Source of the DNA: Lentisalinibacter orientalis
GTDB taxonomy: Bacteria; Pseudomonadota; Gammaproteobacteria; Steroidobacterales; Woeseiaceae
DNA: 64,000 nt
Assembly (NCBI RefSeq): GCF_040706535.1
Contig: NZ_JAPDRJ010000006.1
Location: forward strand, 1 to 64,000
Direction: 5' to 3'
In this document: positions 26,346 to 34,214 of the stretch, piece by piece
Position numbering within the stretch: position 1 is the stretch's first letter
Layout of the letters: each line of letters begins with the position of its first letter
Program-made: the position numbers and the translations under genes
The notes under the pieces: model-generated
What the model saw: only the letters and a program-made list of their open reading frames with translations
What the model was told of the DNA's origin: nothing
Databases searched by the model: none

Positions 26346-27800
26346 ATGGCAGCGGTATCCGCAGCGCTTGAGCCGGACGATACACAGATCCGGCTGCCGG
26401 TCGATGCCATCGAGTGCTTCGAGGGTAACCCGCGCCTCGTGGCCAACCCGGAATACGAGCGCATCAAGGCCTCGATCCGCGAGAGCGGCCTGCAGCAACC
26501 GCTGGTCATTACCCGAGCTCCCGGTGCCGAGCACTACACGGTCGAGGCCGGCGGCAATACGCGACTGCGCATCCTGCAGGAACTCTACCAGGAGACGGGC
26601 GATGAGCGCTTGGGCGAAGTCGACTGCGTGCTCCGGTCCTGGATCTCCTACGACCACGTCGTCATTGCCCATCTCAAGGAGAACGATCTCCGCGGCAATC
26701 TCACCTTCATCGAGAAGGCGCTCGCCATCTGCGCCATCGAGAAGCGGCTGAACGAGGAGGCGGCGAAGCGGAGGACCAAGCCACTCCCGCAACGGGCTAT
26801 TGCGGATCGTCTCGCCCGGGAGGGCTTTGCCATCGATCAAAGCCAGCTCTCGGTGATGCGCTATGCGGTGGATCGACTCTATCCCGCCATGGGCGCGGCG
26901 CTGCGGGTCGGGATGGGGCGGCCCAGCATTGTCGGTCTGAAGCGCCTCGATGCGGTGGCCGCGAGCCTGTGGGAGGCGTGGGAACTCAACAAGGAGGGGG
27001 CCTACGATCCGATCTTCCTGACGCTTTGCGAGCGTTACGAGCCCGATTTCGATCTGGCCGAGTTTCGAAAATCCCTCGAGTATGAAATCGCCCAGTGTGC
27101 CGACGTGTTGCTCGAGACCGTCAAGCTCATCGTCGCCAGCATGCTGGAGGGTGATCGCGCACCGCCAAAACCGAAACCGGAGGATTACCCGGACAGCGTC
27201 GCAAACGCCAAAGACGAAGAGGGCGAAGGCAAGGACAAGAAGGCCGACGAGGACAAGGACAAAAAATCGACGGATGACGAGTCAGAGGGACCGGATTACG
27301 CGCCGTTCCACACCCACGGTGACTTTGCCACGCCGGGGCTCGAGAGCCTCCGCGCCAACGCCTACCAGACCGCCCATGCGCTGGCCGAGGCCTTCGGCCT
27401 GGAGGCGGTGATCACCGCGACACCGGAGCGGGGTGTGGGTTACCTGGTCACCGAGTTCCCGGATCCGGAGTTGATGGACCACTGCAGTCTCGAGGAACAG
27501 ACGGCAATGTCGTTTCTGTGGTGGCACCTGGTGGCGCTCGCCGAGGTGACGGTCATGCCGATCGAGGTCATTCAGACAGTCCTGCCGGCTGATTCCCGAT
27601 TGCGTGCCGCACTCGCCAGTGACGAGCCCGGCGCGCTGTTTGACGGCATCCGCTCGGTGGATCTGGGGCAGGTCGCCCATCGGTTCTGGAACGTGCTCGA
27701 TGCCGAGCAATGGGGACTGCTGATCGATCTGCAGGAGATCTACCGAACGCTCCGCAGTTGCTTCTCGCCCGATAACCCCCTGTGGAGACTCGAGCCATGA
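26346..27800 (+). CDS. ICE ParB-family protein
   Basis: A protein of about 484 residues with an N-terminal ParB/Srx-like domain: IRLPVDAIECFEGNPRL, ESGLQQPLVI, the EAGGNTRLRIL box, and HLKENDLRGNLTFIEKALAI, then a HTH (QRAIADRLAREG). A Lys/Asp/Glu-rich linker (about 275-315) precedes a C-terminal domain typical of the version carried by PFGI-1-like elements. It probably acts in element partition or replication control. Start ATG 26346 follows AGGAGACAGG. No ParA gene is next to it, which is unusual. It overlaps the next gene by four bases (ATGA). Confidence 0.85.
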   Translation: MAAVSAALEPDDTQIRLPVDAIECFEGNPRLVANPEYERIKASIRESGLQQPLVITRAPGAEHYTVEAGGNTRLRILQELYQETGDERLGEVDCVLRSWISYDHVVIAHLKENDLRGNLTFIEKALAICAIEKRLNEEAAKRRTKPLPQRAIADRLAREGFAIDQSQLSVMRYAVDRLYPAMGAALRVGMGRPSIVGLKRLDAVAASLWEAWELNKEGAYDPIFLTLCERYEPDFDLAEFRKSLEYEIAQCADVLLETVKLIVASMLEGDRAPPKPKPEDYPDSVANAKDEEGEGKDKKADEDKDKKSTDDESEGPDYAPFHTHGDFATPGLESLRANAYQTAHALAEAFGLEAVITATPERGVGYLVTEFPDPELMDHCSLEEQTAMSFLWWHLVALAEVTVMPIEVIQTVLPADSRLRAALASDEPGALFDGIRSVDLGQVAHRFWNVLDAEQWGLLIDLQEIYRTLRSCFSPDNPLWRLEP

Positions 27801-28453
27801 GCGGTGCCGCCAAGGAAGCCGACTTGGTACTGGCGGTACTCCTCTACGCCTCGCGCTGCTGTCAGGAGGGCGATCGGCATGCACTGCGCCAGATGAACTT
27901 CGGCACCAAGGAGATCGAGGCGATAACGGGGCTGCAGATGGACGATGTCATCCGCGCCCAGCGCCTGGGCGCTCACTGTCTCAACATCCGTTTGGATCGC
28001 CATGCCTTCTGGGGCCTGCTTTCGCGTCTGGAACGGCTTCGTGATGAGGAGCAGCTGCAGCGCGAGCTCATTGCCCGCGATGCGCCCTTCCCGATGATGG
28101 CGGAACTGACCGACATGGGCGGCCGCGAATACACCCGCTGGCGACGGCTCTATGGATTGCCGCCCGGTATGGGCCGCCCGCCGGAGCCGGACGAGAAAAC
28201 GGAAAACGCCGTCTGGCGTGCCTGCGAGGAACGGATGGGCACGGGCCCGCGCCGTCGCCTGGCCGCCGAGGATTATCTCGCGATTGCCGAGGCCTGCGAT
28301 GTCCCACTGAGGACGGTGTGGCAAGCGCTCAAGCGGTGGCGCCAGGATGCCAGCGAGACCGCTGGGAGCGCTCAGGCCACTCTGGCACTCGGCGCCGGCG
28401 AAACGTCCTCTGATGCCGCGGTCACAAGCACCCGGATCGCCGACAAGGCCTAA
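27797..28453 (+). CDS. DUF2857 ICE protein
   Basis: A protein of about 218 residues that resembles DUF2857 by position and sequence (LVLAVLLYASRCCQEGDRHA, MNFGTKEIEAI, YTRWRRLYGLPPGMGRP). In this class of elements the family lies between ParB and the STY4528 replication gene. It contains a helix-turn-helix-like segment near the C-terminus (DYLAIAEACDVPLRTVWQAL), so it is probably a DNA-binding regulator. Its ATG overlaps the ParB stop, and the next gene starts three bases after its stop. Confidence 0.8.
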   Translation: MSGAAKEADLVLAVLLYASRCCQEGDRHALRQMNFGTKEIEAITGLQMDDVIRAQRLGAHCLNIRLDRHAFWGLLSRLERLRDEEQLQRELIARDAPFPMMAELTDMGGREYTRWRRLYGLPPGMGRPPEPDEKTENAVWRACEERMGTGPRRRLAAEDYLAIAEACDVPLRTVWQALKRWRQDASETAGSAQATLALGAGETSSDAAVTSTRIADKA

Positions 28454-28456
28454 GCC

Positions 28457-29602
28457 ATGGAGGGCGGCGATACATCCGTCCGCGCGCCCTCGGTGCTGGC
28501 CGGCCGGCTGGAGGAGGCCGCCCAAAGGGTTCTCAGGGCTACCCAGCCCAGCCAGGGTGTGGTCTACACCGGCAATCGCCATGGCGCCATCCCCGTCGCC
28601 CTCATTGCCGACCCCGTGCTCGAGCCCGTCGACAAGCTCATCTGGATGGTCATCAGCACCCGGGTAGAGACCGATGGGGTCTTCGGGACGATTCCCTCGT
28701 ACAAGGAGATCGCGAGACTCGCCAACATCGGCTCGAGTTCCACCGTGGCCCGGGCGTTAGCAATCCTCCGTGCTACCCGCTGGCTGACGCTGTGTCGCCA
28801 GGTACGTGATCAGAACGGGCGCTTCCGCGGCAACGTCTATGCCATGCACGATGAGCCGGCAGCCCTCGCCGAGTGCCTGGAGCTGGATCCGGACTATTTC
28901 ACCTTCCTGGAGGAGGCTGGCCGTCACGGCCATGCCCGCGTGCGGGGCGTGGCCGGTGCGGTTCGGGTCTCGATCGACCAGGATGTCAAAGAGTCACGGC
29001 ACGCTCGCCACCCACCTTCGGCGACGGAGCGAAGGCTGCAATCGGCGAGAAGCCGGACGGAGGCGAGCGGTGAACGCTACTTCGCCCTGACCGGTGCCGC
29101 CATTGTCCGGTTGAATGAACAGCGCGCCAGGAACCGCTATCCGAGCGCTCACCGCGTTCGAAATTCGAACACGGTACGTAGTAGTAGTAATAATAAAAAA
29201 ACTACTACTACTACGGATTCGTCCGTACTTTCTGAGACCGATCTCGTCTTCCCGGCTCGCCTCAACCAGGCCCACCGCATGCTCGCCCGGAAGTATCTGG
29301 CGAGCGTGCCGGCCCCAGATCGCCAAGCCATCCTCGATGAGCTCGAGGGCAGAATCCAGGCAGAAAAGCGCGGCGCGAGACCATTATGGGACACAATGGG
29401 CTATCTGGCGCGGCTCTGTGAGCGGGCCCGCTCGGGAGAGTTCAACCCCAATCTGGGCCTCCCGGTGGCCGAGGCGCGGGCGAAGCTGGCCCGCCAGCCG
29501 GCACCCTCCGAGCCGCCGCCGGCACCCCCCGTCGACCCCGAAAAAGCCCGCGAGAACATCCGACAATTGCGGGAAATTATTGCCAGCACCGACCTGAAAT
29601 AA
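28457..29602 (+). CDS. STY4528-family ICE replication protein
   Basis: A 381-residue protein of the STY4528 (pathogenicity island replication) type. The N-terminal part has a winged-helix-like region (PVDKLIWMVISTRVETDG, PSYKEIARLANIGSSSTVAR). A low-complexity stretch SSSNNKKTTTTTDSS sits near residues 240-255. The C-terminal part has conserved helices (LDELEGRIQAEKRGARPLWD). Proteins of this family often start extrachromosomal replication of the element. The codons around the low-complexity stretch form two palindromes (29156-29215), so the gene may contain its own origin or control hairpin. Confidence 0.82.
   Translation: MEGGDTSVRAPSVLAGRLEEAAQRVLRATQPSQGVVYTGNRHGAIPVALIADPVLEPVDKLIWMVISTRVETDGVFGTIPSYKEIARLANIGSSSTVARALAILRATRWLTLCRQVRDQNGRFRGNVYAMHDEPAALAECLELDPDYFTFLEEAGRHGHARVRGVAGAVRVSIDQDVKESRHARHPPSATERRLQSARSRTEASGERYFALTGAAIVRLNEQRARNRYPSAHRVRNSNTVRSSSNNKKTTTTTDSSVLSETDLVFPARLNQAHRMLARKYLASVPAPDRQAILDELEGRIQAEKRGARPLWDTMGYLARLCERARSGEFNPNLGLPVAEARAKLARQPAPSEPPPAPPVDPEKARENIRQLREIIASTDLK
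29156..29215. repeat. Adjacent palindrome and AT-rich hairpin inside the STY4528 gene
   Basis: GTTCGAAATTCGAAC (29156-29170) is a perfect palindrome around a central A. Just after it, CGTAGTAGTAGT (29177-29188) and ACTACTACTACG (29204-29215) are perfect inverted arms with an AT-rich loop of 15 bases. The structure is encoded by simple-sequence codons (Ser-Ser-Ser and Thr-Thr-Thr), which is notable inside a replication gene. Confidence 0.7.
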
Positions 29603-29625
29603 TTTTGATGACACTGTCATCAAAA
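29603..29625. promoter_or_regulatory. Perfect 23-base palindrome after the STY4528 stop
   Basis: TTTTGATGACA, a central C and TGTCATCAAAA form an exact inverted repeat directly after the stop codon. The spacing suits a dimeric repressor (TGACA half-sites). It could also end transcription, as U-rich RNA follows the stem. It lies in the gap before the PFL_4669 gene. Confidence 0.55.
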
Positions 29626-29651
29626 ATCCCTGCAGCCCCTGTCGGGATTTT
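29623..29651 (+). promoter_or_regulatory. Leader hairpin before PFL_4669
   Basis: AAAATCCC (29623-29630) and GGGATTTT (29644-29651) pair across a 13-base loop. A similar AAAACCCG...CGGGATTTT arrangement precedes the PilL gene at 36732-36760. This suggests a recurring ICE leader element. Confidence 0.4.
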
Positions 29652-29689
29652 CCATCGCCAATCCGGCCCGGGTTCGCCAACCTCGGGCC

Positions 29690-30484
29690 ATGGATACCTA
29701 CAGCGAATTTGGTGAACTCCCCCGGCGTGATCCCGGCCCCCTACGTGGCGGCGCCCGCCTGGTGCTGCACAGCTACCAGGCCGCAGCGCTGGTGCGCGGC
29801 CGACGGCCGGAGCCTGCGCGGGACGGCCAGCCCGCCCGCCCGGCGATATTCGGGCTGTTCGCCTTTGCCTCGCTCCTGAATACCATCCGCGACGGTGCCG
29901 AGGAGCACGACCCCTACGCACGCTGGTGGTTGCGACGCATCGATGATGCGCTCGATCAGGCGGATCTGGAGCTCTACGACCTCCAGGACCTTCTCAATGA
30001 GGAGGCCGATACGGATGAGAGATACAGGCTCGATGCCTGTGCCTCGGTGCGTCCGGCGGTGTTTGAGCTCAAATTTTCTCATTCCCAGGCCTACCGGGCG
30101 GCACGTCTCATTGCCGGTTACGACTTCTTCGTCCTCGATGCCATGACGCTGCGCTTCCACACCATGGTGCCGGCGGCCGTGGCGACCGATCTGCTACACG
30201 TGGCCGGTCGGGTCGTACGCCGGGGGCTGATGAGCCCGGCGGGCTACCGGCGCACAGGTGTCCGGTATGCCGATATCCGCGCCGGTAACTCGCTGGCCGA
30301 GAAAGCACGCTCCCTCATGGGGCCGCTGCCCGAGGACTGGGCCGGCGGTCAGTCGACCGATGATCTGCCGGCGGCAGGCCAGCGGGCTGCAGGTCTGCCG
30401 GGCGCAGCCCCTGACGATGACGAGGGTTCGTCCGTGACGACGTCCTCTCAAAACGATTCATCCGTACTCACTGCGGTTCGGTGA
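29690..30484 (+). CDS. ICE protein TIGR03761 (PFL_4669)
   Basis: A 264-residue protein with the family segments GPLRGGARLVLHSYQAAALV, PAIFGLFAFASLLNTIRDGA and MSPAGYRRTGVRYADIR. This family is found directly after the STY4528 protein in PFGI-1-like elements. Its biochemical role is unknown. A short Ser/Asp tail follows (SSVTTSSQNDSS). The gene lies 87 bases after the replication gene and has hairpin structures in between. Confidence 0.82.
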   Translation: MDTYSEFGELPRRDPGPLRGGARLVLHSYQAAALVRGRRPEPARDGQPARPAIFGLFAFASLLNTIRDGAEEHDPYARWWLRRIDDALDQADLELYDLQDLLNEEADTDERYRLDACASVRPAVFELKFSHSQAYRAARLIAGYDFFVLDAMTLRFHTMVPAAVATDLLHVAGRVVRRGLMSPAGYRRTGVRYADIRAGNSLAEKARSLMGPLPEDWAGGQSTDDLPAAGQRAAGLPGAAPDDDEGSSVTTSSQNDSSVLTAVR

Positions 30485-30558
30485 GGATGTGCAGGCGATC
30501 TGAAAGTGCACACAGGGCGAATGCCCGATCGCGAGGCCGTTTTCGGCCGTTCCAATCA

Positions 30559-30606
30559 GCCCGTCGGCGAGTGTTGCCCGACGGGCGCATTCCGGGCGGG
30601 TTTTTT
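30559..30606 (+). ncRNA. Structured leader before DUF3577 gene (DUF3577-motif-like)
   Basis: GCCCGTCGG (30559-30567) and CCGACGGGC (30578-30586) form a perfect nine-base-pair stem with a 10-base loop. A T tract (30601-30606) follows and the GGAG ribosome site is at 30617-30620. The arrangement looks like a conserved structured leader or attenuator. I recall an Rfam DUF3577 motif at such positions, but the match is from memory and not checked. Confidence 0.5.
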
Positions 30607-30628
30607 CTCTCATACAGGAGACCAAGCT

Positions 30629-31042
30629 ATGTCCGAGCATGAAAATCCGTCATCGGAGCCGAAATTTTTCGACCTGATGACCAACGGTCTGGGCTATCTC
30701 AGCCGGCTGCGGGAAGTGCAGCCGAGCGAAGGCGAGCCCTTTGTCGCCGTCAGTCTGGCCGCGCTTCGGGGCAGTGCCGATCAGGTGGGTTATACCTACT
30801 TCGATTGCGTGCTGGCCGGTGCCAAGGCGCACGACGTCGTCGAGCGACTGAGACCGTTCATCGAGAGCGAAAGGAAGGTCCTGATCGGTTTCACCCTGAG
30901 TGATCTTCGCGCGGAGACCTTCACCTTCAAGAACGGCGGACGTGCCGGCGAGCCGGGCGTGAGCCTGAAGGCCCGTCTGGTGCGCATACCCTGGGCGAAA
31001 GTCGACGGCGCCGCCGTCTATGACGAACGCCAGGCCGCCTGA
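30629..31042 (+). CDS. DUF3577 ICE protein
   Basis: The 137-residue protein begins MSEHENPSSE, with GGAG nine bases before the ATG. It matches the DUF3577 family (FFDLMTNGLGYLSRLREVQP, VAVSLAALRGSADQVGYTYF, SLKARLVRIPW), small ICE proteins with an OB-fold-like appearance. The sequence resembles the single-stranded-DNA-binding-like STB proteins of such elements, but the function is unproven. A strong hairpin at 31051-31074 lies just downstream as a likely terminator. Confidence 0.8.
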   Translation: MSEHENPSSEPKFFDLMTNGLGYLSRLREVQPSEGEPFVAVSLAALRGSADQVGYTYFDCVLAGAKAHDVVERLRPFIESERKVLIGFTLSDLRAETFTFKNGGRAGEPGVSLKARLVRIPWAKVDGAAVYDERQAA

Positions 31043-31050
31043 TCGAAGTC

Positions 31051-31082
31051 GGACGACACCTCCGGGTGTCGTCCATTCTTTT
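31051..31082 (+). terminator. Terminator after DUF3577 gene
   Basis: GGACGACACC (31051-31060) and GGTGTCGTCC (31065-31074) form a perfect ten-base-pair stem with a four-base loop, followed by ATTCTTTT. It lies nine bases after the stop codon. Confidence 0.7.
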
Positions 31083-31111
31083 CAATTTGGGCACGTCTCG
31101 TGCCTTACCCA

Positions 31112-31137
31112 CCCGTCCGGGGCCTCGCCCCGACGGG
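31112..31137 (+). ncRNA. Structured leader before radC (radC-motif-like)
   Basis: CCCGTC-C-GGGGC (31112-31123) pairs with GCCCCGACGGG (31127-31137) with one bulged C. It sits about 30 bases before the RadC start. The CCCGTC...GACGGG stem resembles the leaders before the flanking DUF3577 and DUF6573 genes. Rfam holds a radC RNA motif for ICE genes; identity with it is not tested here. Confidence 0.5.
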
Positions 31138-31168
31138 ACGATCGCCCCGACTTTCTGAGGAGATCGTC

Positions 31169-31675
31169 ATGGGAATCCCAAAAACCCGGCGTCCGTCCAA
31201 CCGGATCGCTCGTTTCAAAAGACTCGAACTCTCGGCTGCGGAGGAGACCACACTGATGGAACTCGCACTGGCACGGCTGGCTGAACGACATCGGCCCGGT
31301 GAGACCTTCACCGGTCCCGGTGATGCCGAAGGCTACCTTCGACTGAAGCTCGGCACCCGCAAGTACGAGGTCTTCGGTGCGGTTTTTTTAGACAACCGTC
31401 ATCGAATCCTCGCTCTGGAGGAGCTTTTCCAGGGCACGATCGACGGCACCAGCGTCTATCCGCGGGTCGTGGTGCAGAGAGCATTAGAGCTGAACGCAGC
31501 TGCGCTCGTGCTGTTCCACAACCACCCCTCCGGAGTTGCGGAGCCGAGTCACGCCGATGAGGCGATCACAAAACGACTGAAGGCCGCGCTCGACCTGGTC
31601 GACGTCAGGGTGCTCGATCACTTTGTCGTCGCGAGCGGTGAGAGCGTCTCCTTCGCCGCACGGGGGCTCCTCTGA
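31169..31675 (+). CDS. radC: RadC-like JAB-domain protein
   Basis: The 168-residue protein has the MPN/JAB metalloprotease-like domain of RadC: LKLGTRKYEVFGAVFLDNRH, then the metal motif HNHPSG at about 117-122 followed by SHADEAITKRL. Chromosomal RadC is longer; this short form is the version carried by mobile elements, where it is often near anti-restriction genes. Its cellular role is uncertain. The start has GAGGAG upstream. A perfect terminator overlaps its stop codon. Confidence 0.88.
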   Translation: MGIPKTRRPSNRIARFKRLELSAAEETTLMELALARLAERHRPGETFTGPGDAEGYLRLKLGTRKYEVFGAVFLDNRHRILALEELFQGTIDGTSVYPRVVVQRALELNAAALVLFHNHPSGVAEPSHADEAITKRLKAALDLVDVRVLDHFVVASGESVSFAARGLL

Positions 31676-31685
31676 GCCCCTTTTT
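31663..31685 (+). terminator. Rho-independent terminator overlapping the radC stop
   Basis: GGGGCTC (31663-31669), loop CTCT, GAGCCCC (31674-31680), then TTTTT. The stop codon TGA (31673-31675) is inside the structure. Confidence 0.85.
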
Positions 31686-31698
31686 CCAAAACCACCGT

Positions 31699-31727
31699 CC
31701 CGTCGGGAAGTACTCCTTCCCGGCGGG
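31699..31727 (+). ncRNA. Structured leader before DUF6573 gene
   Basis: CCCGTCGGGAAG (31699-31710) pairs with CTTCCCGGCGGG (31716-31727) around a five-base loop, one mismatch in twelve. It is the third leader with a CCCGTCGGG-type stem in this part of the element. The next gene starts 44 bases downstream. Confidence 0.5.
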
Positions 31728-31770
31728 CGGAAGGTGCTTCTCCCGGGTCATTCCACCAAGGAGAACCACC

Positions 31771-32190
31771 ATGTCTGTCGAAATCAATGAAGATCCGTAC
31801 TTCGGTGAAGTCATTTCCGCTTACACGCGGGCCGAAGCCCTCGCCGACGGTGTCCTGATCGATGCCGGTCCGATGGCCAAGGAGGCGGGATTCCGCTGGC
31901 CGGTCGCCATCACGGCAGCGGCCTGGGCGGATTGTGTCGAATGGGAAGCCGTCGATAACCGGCGTCAGACCCATCAGGACCAATCCGGTCGACTCTGGGA
32001 CGTGCTGTTTATGGCGGCCTATGCTGTCCGCAAGAACCAGGAGGTCCAACGAGAGCTTCGCTTCAAGCTCTATCGGGTGCCCCGGGACGGTCGTTCGACC
32101 AAGGCCCGGCTGACCGAACTCAAACTGATCGCCGGTCCCGGGGATGAAGGAGAACCGGTACTGACGATATGCTTACCGACAGAGGACTGA
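31771..32190 (+). CDS. DUF6573-family ICE protein
   Basis: The 139-residue protein has the family pattern: FGEVISAYTRAEALADGVLI, AGFRWPVAITAAAWADCVEW and RLWDVLFMAAYAVRKNQEVQ, with a C-terminal RFKLYRVPRDG and GPGDEGEPVLTICLPTED. DUF6573 proteins are common accessory proteins of integrative elements and have no known activity. AAGGAG precedes the ATG. Confidence 0.75.
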   Translation: MSVEINEDPYFGEVISAYTRAEALADGVLIDAGPMAKEAGFRWPVAITAAAWADCVEWEAVDNRRQTHQDQSGRLWDVLFMAAYAVRKNQEVQRELRFKLYRVPRDGRSTKARLTELKLIAGPGDEGEPVLTICLPTED

Positions 32191-32224
32191 AGGAGCTACC
32201 CCTCGCCCCGTCATCCTCTCCCTG

Positions 32225-32254
32225 GCCGCTTGGGTTAAAGCGGCAACTTTTTCC
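32225..32254 (+). terminator. Likely terminator before the amidohydrolase gene
   Basis: GCCGCTT (32225-32231), loop GGGTTA, AAGCGGC (32238-32244), followed by AACTTTTTCC. It separates the short ICE gene group from the cargo gene. The 293-base gap to the next start contains no other gene; a small GCCTG-CCG-CAGGC hairpin lies near 32301. Confidence 0.6.
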
Positions 32255-32483
32255 GCGCATCGATCCGATGCCTGATTCGTTAATTCGTGCTTTTTTGCCT
32301 GCCGCAGGCAATGCTGCGCTGCAGGATTGTCTTTGTGCGGCTGGCTGCCTAAGGTGGTGGTGGCGGCCTGTGGCCGCTCACTCCGAACGGACTCTCCTAT
32401 CCGCGATGGCAGTGATCGGGAGCATTGACGCTCATCCTCACCGGTCGCCACCGCAGCTTGACTTGCTGACGAGGGGGAGAACA

Positions 32484-34085
32484 ATGACCAACAAACACGA
32501 TCATTCGCACGGACACGGGGGTTGCTTCGTCTGCGACGGCGCACAGTCTCGCGACACGGAAGACGGTCCGAAAGCCGAGGGACGACGGCGCTTTATCAAG
32601 GCGGCACTGGCGGCACCTCTGGCTGCCTCTCCGCTCTTGGCCGCCGCCGGCCCCCGGGAATCTGCCGGTCCGCCGGCGGGCCGGGGCCAGGGCCGGTTCA
32701 ATGCAAGGGCGTTCGTCATCGAGGCCGGCCAGGCGCTGGTCTATCAGGGTGATGAGCTCGCGGTCGAGCGCGATGTCTCGATACTGGTTCGAGATGGGTA
32801 TATCGAATCAGTCAGCCGCTCGCCGATCCGGGGCTTCCCGAAGATCGACGCGCGGACGCAGTTCGTCGTACCCGGCTTTATCACCGGACACACGCACGCG
32901 TGCAGCGCGACACCGACCCGGGGCATCATCGAGATGGGTCGATCCTTCGCCCGGCCGCTCGAGCTGGTGGAGACGCTCACCGATGATGAGATGGATGCGC
33001 TGACCGCCTTCAACGTGGCAGAGCTCCTCCTCGGCGGCTCAACCACGCATATCGAGATGTCGCTGAGCCTCCGCCAGGCCCAGTCCTACGTGCGGGTTGC
33101 TCGCAAGTGGGGCGTGCGCGGCTATCCGGGCGGGATGGTGCCGGGCATCGCACGGCTGTTCCCGATCTGGTTCCGCGCCAACGATCAGGCGCTGTTCGAC
33201 TCGGTCCCGGGCACACTTGCTGAAATCGAAGCCAATCTTCAGTTCGCACGGAGTATCAACGGCGCCGAAGAGGGGCGGCTCCTGCCGCAGATGACACCGC
33301 ACGCAACCGACACACAAACCCCTGAGACCATGCAGGCCTATGCGGACGGCGCGGCGGAGCTCGGCAACGGCATCCACATTCACCTCTCGCAGTCGTCACG
33401 GGAGACCGAGACGGTGAAGCGGCTCTGGGGTATGACCCCCGCCGCCTGGTGTCGAGAGTTCGGCTTCTACGACGGCCCGTTCTTCGGAGCCCATATGTCG
33501 GGGCTCGATTTCGCCGTCGATCCGCCGATCCTGAACGCCGGCGGTGCCGTCTATTCGCACTGCCCGTCCGCGGGCGGCGCCGGCGGCGGCACCCAGCCAT
33601 ACCCTGAGGCACTGGCAGCCGGGATGAACGTCAACATCGGTATCGACACCCACTCGAACGACTATCTCGAGAACCTCAAGCTCGCCGTGCTCTACGGTCA
33701 GGCGAGGCACTCGCTGATCGCGGGGACGAGTCCCATCCCGTTGCAGCGCCCGAGCATGTGGGATGCGATCAAAGGCGCGACGACTGTGGCAGCCGATGGA
33801 CTCCGGCGCGAGGACATCGGCCGCATCGCACCGGGTGCGAAGGCCGATCTGGTCGGTATCGATGTGACAGGGCCCCTGGTCGGGACCGGCGCGCTGCCGC
33901 CGGAGCCGCTCAATAATCTGCTCTATGCCCACGGGCTCTCAACGAAGCTCGTGATGACCGACGGCAACATTCAGGTACTGGATGGGCGATTCGTGGCGGA
34001 TAACTTTGAGCGCGTCGCGAAGGAAGGCGGTGAGGCCGTTCGCATCATCTGGTCCCGTCTCGCCGCCGAGGGCTGGTTCGACTAG
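32484..34085 (+). CDS. Amidohydrolase-superfamily metal enzyme with Tat-like signal (ICE cargo)
   Basis: A protein of about 533 residues, starting at ATG 32484 with GGGGGAGA upstream. A His-rich head (HDHSHGHGG) precedes a Tat-like segment (GRRRFIKAALAAPLAASPLL), so export is plausible. The amidohydrolase fold then shows HTH at 136-138 in PGFITGHTHACS, a later HIHLSQSSRETE, GAHMSGLD, and the catalytic Asp in NIGIDTHSND, followed by the C-terminal GAKADLVGID. This is the AtzB/TrzN, cytosine- and S-adenosylhomocysteine-deaminase group. It removes amino or similar groups from a ring; the substrate is unknown. No conjugation role is expected, so it is cargo. Confidence 0.8.
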   Translation: MTNKHDHSHGHGGCFVCDGAQSRDTEDGPKAEGRRRFIKAALAAPLAASPLLAAAGPRESAGPPAGRGQGRFNARAFVIEAGQALVYQGDELAVERDVSILVRDGYIESVSRSPIRGFPKIDARTQFVVPGFITGHTHACSATPTRGIIEMGRSFARPLELVETLTDDEMDALTAFNVAELLLGGSTTHIEMSLSLRQAQSYVRVARKWGVRGYPGGMVPGIARLFPIWFRANDQALFDSVPGTLAEIEANLQFARSINGAEEGRLLPQMTPHATDTQTPETMQAYADGAAELGNGIHIHLSQSSRETETVKRLWGMTPAAWCREFGFYDGPFFGAHMSGLDFAVDPPILNAGGAVYSHCPSAGGAGGGTQPYPEALAAGMNVNIGIDTHSNDYLENLKLAVLYGQARHSLIAGTSPIPLQRPSMWDAIKGATTVAADGLRREDIGRIAPGAKADLVGIDVTGPLVGTGALPPEPLNNLLYAHGLSTKLVMTDGNIQVLDGRFVADNFERVAKEGGEAVRIIWSRLAAEGWFD

Positions 34086-34214
34086 GCAAGGCTTTTGGGG
34101 TGACGATATGCGGTCGCCAGGGTCCGGATCGCGAGCGCCAGAATCTCGCGGTCCGCCTGGCGGCCGACCCTTTTATCGGTTGATGCGAAGAGCGCCGTCG
34201 CAGGTCTGAGCGTC

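Noticed and set aside
29177..29215. Trinucleotide repeat as a CRISPR or microsatellite array
   Set aside because: Only a few repeats of GTA/CTA form the arms of one hairpin; there are no spacers or longer array, and no CRISPR was seen anywhere in the window.
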